Shown in pieces: positions 1 to 3,900 of a DNA stretch of 6,891 bases. The position numbers were made by a program, and so were the translations under genes. Under the pieces are notes generated by a model that did not search any database, was not told the origin of the DNA, and saw nothing but the letters and a program-made list of their open reading frames with translations. Where the stretch lies: contig DMJA01000208.1 in assembly GCA_003451935.1 (NCBI GenBank), forward strand, positions 1-6,891, given 5' to 3'. Within the stretch, counting starts at the first letter, position 1. The number at the start of each line of letters is the position of its first letter. The stretch is from Verrucomicrobiota bacterium. Its GTDB lineage: Bacteria > Verrucomicrobiota > Kiritimatiellia > CAIQIC01 > Lenti-01.

Positions 1-3
1 GCC

Positions 4-57
4 AGATCCCAGGTCAGATGCACCTAATCGCAGATGCGCCCAAGATGTCGAAAGATG
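4..57 (+). repeat. Series of AGAT(G) motifs in the leader
   Basis: AGAT begins at 4, 16, 32, 43 and 53. The last four are AGATG. Spacings are 12, 16, 11 and 10 bp, mostly near one helical turn. The series could be a degenerate repeat, to which the left inverted-repeat copy belongs, or an array of protein sites. Confidence 0.35.
26..41 (+). repeat. Left copy of a 16-bp inverted repeat
   Basis: AATCGCAGATGCGCCC is the exact reverse complement of 6874-6889. It lies in the flank upstream of gene 1. Together the two copies bracket the whole two-gene unit. No transposase is seen, so the copies are more likely dispersed intergenic repeats than ends of a classical insertion sequence. Confidence 0.6.
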
Positions 58-62
58 CCGAA

Positions 63-83
63 ATCACCTTGTTAAGGTTTGAT
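63..83. promoter_or_regulatory. Dyad overlapping the candidate -35 box
   Basis: ACCTT at 66-70 pairs with AAGGT at 74-78 around a 3-base loop. ATC at 63-65 pairs with GAT at 81-83 across a two-base bulge. The dyad covers the candidate -35 box, so it could be an operator or a small hairpin. It is short and could be chance. Confidence 0.25.
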
Positions 84-97
84 GAATGAGATAGATT
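69..97 (+). promoter_or_regulatory. Weak sigma-70-like promoter candidate
   Basis: TTGTTA at 69-74 and TAGATT at 92-97 each match the consensus at four of six positions and are separated by 17 bp. The stretch from about 59 to 117 is clearly more AT-rich than the rest of the window. A start near 104 would leave almost no leader for ATG107 but a usable one for ATG128 or for the ATG at 198. PVC promoters are poorly known, so this is tentative. Confidence 0.25.
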
Positions 98-106
98 CAA
101 ACGTTT

Positions 107-910
107 ATGAATAGGCGTGGGAAGGCGATGGATTCCCAGGTGCCAGCGAGACCGCTGGTGCGGGCTCCCGCGCGCGGCAGGAAGACGGGGAAAAAGCATG
201 GGGGGGCACGATCGGCGACTTCCCGTGTATTCGCGGCGCTGCTGTGTTCCGTCTGCGCGTTCACCGTCCCGGAAGCGGCGGCGGTGGGCCAGCCGCTCGT
301 CCTGGAATGGGGGACCCTCGACACGTCGCGTGCGGAGCATCGGGCGACGTTTCGTTTGCTGAAGTCATCGGCCAGCGCGCCGGTGGTGCAGCGTCCGACC
401 TTGCGCGGCGCCGCGCCCTGGCTGGTGCAATTCGCAGGGCCGGTCCGCTCAGAGTGGAAAACGGCGGTGGACAACGCCGGCGGGAGGGTCAGGGGAGGAT
501 GCGTTCCGGAAAACACCTGCCTGGTGGAGGCGACGCCGCGGGCCATCGTCCGGATCGGCCAGATTCCCGAGGTGGCGTGGATAGGGGAATATCTGCCGGC
601 ATTCAAGCTCTCCAAAAGCGTACGCGCCGGAAAAGGCGAACAGGAATGCCGGATCCTTCTTTTTGATTCCGGATACAAACCGCGGCTGGTCCGGGAACTC
701 GGCGAGATGAACGTGGTTCTCTCCCGGGAAGAAGCCTGGTCGGAAGAACCCGTGTTCCATGCCCGGTTGTCGCCGGAGCAAATCGAAACGATCGCGGCGT
801 GGGCGGAGGTTCGGCGGATCGAGTCCCGGCAAGAGCCGCGGCCGCAGGACGCATCGATGGACGAGATGGACGGCGCCCCGGCCAACGCCGAAGAGCCCCC
901 GAATCCATGA
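107..910 (+). CDS. Exported protein resembling tandem subtilisin (S8) prodomains, without a protease domain
   Basis: Seen: a basic N-terminus (residues 1-40) precedes a hydrophobic segment at 41-59 that ends in PEAAA, a plausible signal peptide with cleavage near A59. Two similar alpha/beta units follow. Unit 1 (about 104-169) begins WLVQFAGPV and ends IPEVAWIGEYLPAFKLS. Unit 2 (about 180-240) begins ECRILLFDSGY and ends AAWAEVRRIES. The tail (241-267) is acidic and Pro-rich. Known: secreted S8 peptidases of related bacteria often carry two such I9-like prodomain units ('...VQF.GP...' and '...V.W.G.Y.PA.KL') before the catalytic domain. Here the frame stops where that domain would begin, and no Asp/His/Ser triad is present. 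Inferred: a free-standing protease inhibitor or chaperone, or a remnant of a protease gene. Start: ATG107 gives the longest frame and ATG128 is in frame. Neither has a well-spaced ribosome site, and the pre-signal region of about 40 residues is unusually long (see the G7 tract at 200-206). Its stop overlaps the next start. I am fairly sure it is a gene and moderately sure of the family. Confidence 0.7.
   Translation: MNRRGKAMDSQVPARPLVRAPARGRKTGKKHGGARSATSRVFAALLCSVCAFTVPEAAAVGQPLVLEWGTLDTSRAEHRATFRLLKSSASAPVVQRPTLRGAAPWLVQFAGPVRSEWKTAVDNAGGRVRGGCVPENTCLVEATPRAIVRIGQIPEVAWIGEYLPAFKLSKSVRAGKGEQECRILLFDSGYKPRLVRELGEMNVVLSREEAWSEEPVFHARLSPEQIETIAAWAEVRRIESRQEPRPQDASMDEMDGAPANAEEPPNP
200..206 (+). 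repeat. G7 tract at an alternative start of gene 1
   Basis: Seven G residues begin with the last base of an ATG at 198-200. GGGGA at 187-191 lies 6 bases upstream of this ATG, which is good ribosome-site spacing. In the sequence as given this ATG is out of frame with gene 1. One extra G would put it in frame. Confidence 0.6.
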
Positions 911-3900
911 ACGTTCCGCGTCCATCGTGGTTCAAAGGGTGCGCGGCCCTCGTTTTGGCGGCGGTGTGGCTCGCCAGCGCGCCGCTCGTTTGGGGCGCGT
1001 ACGGCGGCTCCGGCACCTTCACCAAGATCACCACGCGAGCCGATTTGACGGACGGGTATTACGTCGTGGCCAGTAGCAACGGCTTGATGGCCATGACCCA
1101 CACAAACTATGGCTCGTTCTTCACCAACGGTGCGATCAGTCCATCAGCCAATACCTTGACCGACCCTTCTCCCGCGATCGTCTGGCTGATCCAGACGAAC
1201 GCCACCTATGGTGGGCACACGATTTTCAACGAGGCGAGCAATAAGTATGTTTCGTACTCGGGAACCGCGAACGCCGCCTATGCTGCCGGTGCGGTGAACG
1301 GCACGACGGGAGTCTGGTCATTCGCCTACGGCGTCGGGGCGTTCGACGTCGCCAATGTGGCAAGCAACACCCGCCTGTTGCAATACAATGCGGCCGCTCC
1401 CAGTTTCGCGTGCTACACCACGGCCCAACAGAAATTGGCGCTTTACAAGATGTCGTCGGCGGCCGCGCCCCCCTCGGTGACCACGGAGGCGGCGAGCGCA
1501 ATCACGACGAACTCCGCAACCTTGAATGGCGACGTGACGTCCGACGGGGGCGCCACGGTGACGAACCGGGGCGTGGTGTACGGGACGGCGACCGGGCTCA
1601 CGATCGACAGCAACAAAACGGCGGCGGCCGCCGGGGGGACGGGGGCATTCTCCGTCGCGCTGACGACGCTCACTCCCAACCAGACCTATTATTTCCGGGC
1701 CTATGCGCAAAACAGCGCGGGCACGACGCTGGGCGACGAACTGTCCTTCACCACGCTGACGGACGAGACCTCGGCCCCGGTGTTCGGCGCGAATCCGGGG
1801 CCAGTGAGCACCACGGCGGGGGTGGCGGTGGCCTTCACGGTGGCCGCCAGCGGCAACCCGACGCCGGTGTTGGCGCTGGACGGCGCGACGGCCTCGGCCG
1901 GCAGCTACAGTTTCACGACGAACACCGGATATTTCATCTACACGCCGCCGACCAATGACGTGGGCGCGCAAACCTTCACCTTCACGGCCAGCAACAGCAT
2001 GGGCGTGGCGACGCAAATCGTCAGCGTGACGGTGGCCGCGGCGACGATGCCGGGATTCACCAGCGGAACGGGGCCGTATGTCGCGACCTCGGGCGTGCAA
2101 TGGGCCTTCACCGTGGTGGCGACGGGCGCGCCGCTGCCGGCGCTGGTGTTGCAAGGCACGACGGCCTCGTCGGGGACCAACTTCACCGATTCCGACGATG
2201 GCACGGGATTGTTGACCTACACGGCGACCACGAACGACTTGGGCCCGCGGACCTTCACGCTCACGGCCAGCAACGTCATGGGCGTGGTGACCCAGACCGT
2301 CAACGTGACGGTGACCAACGCCACGCCGGTAATCGATTCGCTGGTGCCCCAATCCATCATCGCGGGCAGCACCTTGAGCCTGACCGTAACGGTGACGGAT
2401 GCCGACAGCCCTCTCGTGACCTTCGATGTTCCCAACACCACGGTGGATGGGGCCACCTGGGATTTCAACACCTATAGCGGGGCCTTCACCTTCACGCCCA
2501 CCACGAACCAGGTCGGGACGAATACCTTCACCTTCACCGCCATCGACGAAACCTATCTCGAAAGCGCCCCGTCCAACCTGGTCGTTTATGTGAGCGCGGC
2601 GGGCAGTCCCGTGGCGGTGTCCTTCGGCCAGGTCCGGATCGTGGGCGAAGAGGGCGGGGGCACGGTGCTGATCCCCGTGAACCTGGCCTCGGCCACGACT
2701 GCGCAGGTGCAGTTCCGGTTCAGCGGGCCGACGAACGGCACCGCGCAACGGCTCGCGGATTTCAACTGTTCGACGACGCTGACGATCTCGGCCGCCTCCT
2801 CGGGCAACCTCGAGATTTTCATCGAAGACGATGCCCTGGCGGAGGGGCCCGAATCCATCAAGGTGCAGTTGGCGCCGGTTTTGCCCGCCTATGCGGGCGC
2901 CACGACCCAGGCCGTGCTCTACATCCGCGACAACGATGCGTTTACCGTGATGGCCGCAAATACCAGCGATGGCGCAACGCAGAAATACACGGATAGCGGC
3001 GAACGCATTTTCCAGGCGCTCTGTCCGGACGTGGTCTTGATCCAGGAATTCGTCATGACGAATGGCATCACCTACAGCAATTGGGTGGCCGAACATTTCG
3101 GAAGCAACTTCGAATACTACGTTGAAAGCGAGGCGGCCGATGTCATTCCCAACGGCCTGATCAGCCGGTTCCCCATTCTCGATGCGGGCGAGTGGGCGAA
3201 CACCGCTTCCAGCGGTGGCGTGAACCGCGACTTCGCCTGGGCGACCATTGATCTGCCGGGGACCCAGGATCTGCATGCCGTGAGTGTTCATCTCTATTCC
3301 GACAACGCGCCCGACCGGAACCTCGAAGCCATTGCCTTAACAAACCTCATTTCGGCAGCAGGTTGGCGGACCAACGGCTACGTGACGGTCGGCGGCGATT
3401 TCAACACCGTCAATCGAAGCGAGGCCGCGATCACCACGTTCGCCACCTTTTTGACAGACGCGAAGAAACCGGCCGACCAGAACGGGGTCCAGCAGACCAG
3501 CATCAACCGAAACTACCATTACGACTATGTCTTGCCGAGCACGAACCTGAACGCCCGGCATCGGACGTTCAATATCTGGGGCTATTCCTTCACCAACGGG
3601 CTGGTGTACGATTCCCGGCCGACCTGGGTTACCTGGGCTGACGGCCTTCCGCCGCCGTCGCTCACCAACGACGTGACGAACCTGCAGCACATGGCGGTGG
3701 TGAAGGTGTTCGAGCTGGAACAGCCCCCGGGGTTGGCGGCGCCGCAGGCCTTCGCCGCCACGGCCGCGAGCCGGACCAACATCAACCTGAGCTTCACGAC
3801 GAATGCCGCGGGGGATGGGGTGGTCATCGTCTGGAACCAAACGGGCAGTTTTACGACGCCGACGGGGGCAGTTCCGGCGGTGGGCGCGGCGTTCGCGGGC

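Noticed and set aside
117..362. Alternative plus-strand frame overlapping gene 1
   Set aside because: Its product is Arg/Ser-rich with no domain. Only its ATG at 198 is of interest, as a possible start for gene 1 after a frameshift.
799..906. Upstream ATG799 as start of the giant protein
   Set aside because: It lies inside gene 1, adds a Gly/Arg-rich stretch before the signal peptide, and ATG907 gives a normal signal peptide with an ATGA overlap.
1774..2595. Repeat array as CRISPR or a non-coding tandem repeat
   Set aside because: The periodicity of about 93 codons matches protein modules in one open frame. There are no short direct repeats with unique spacers.
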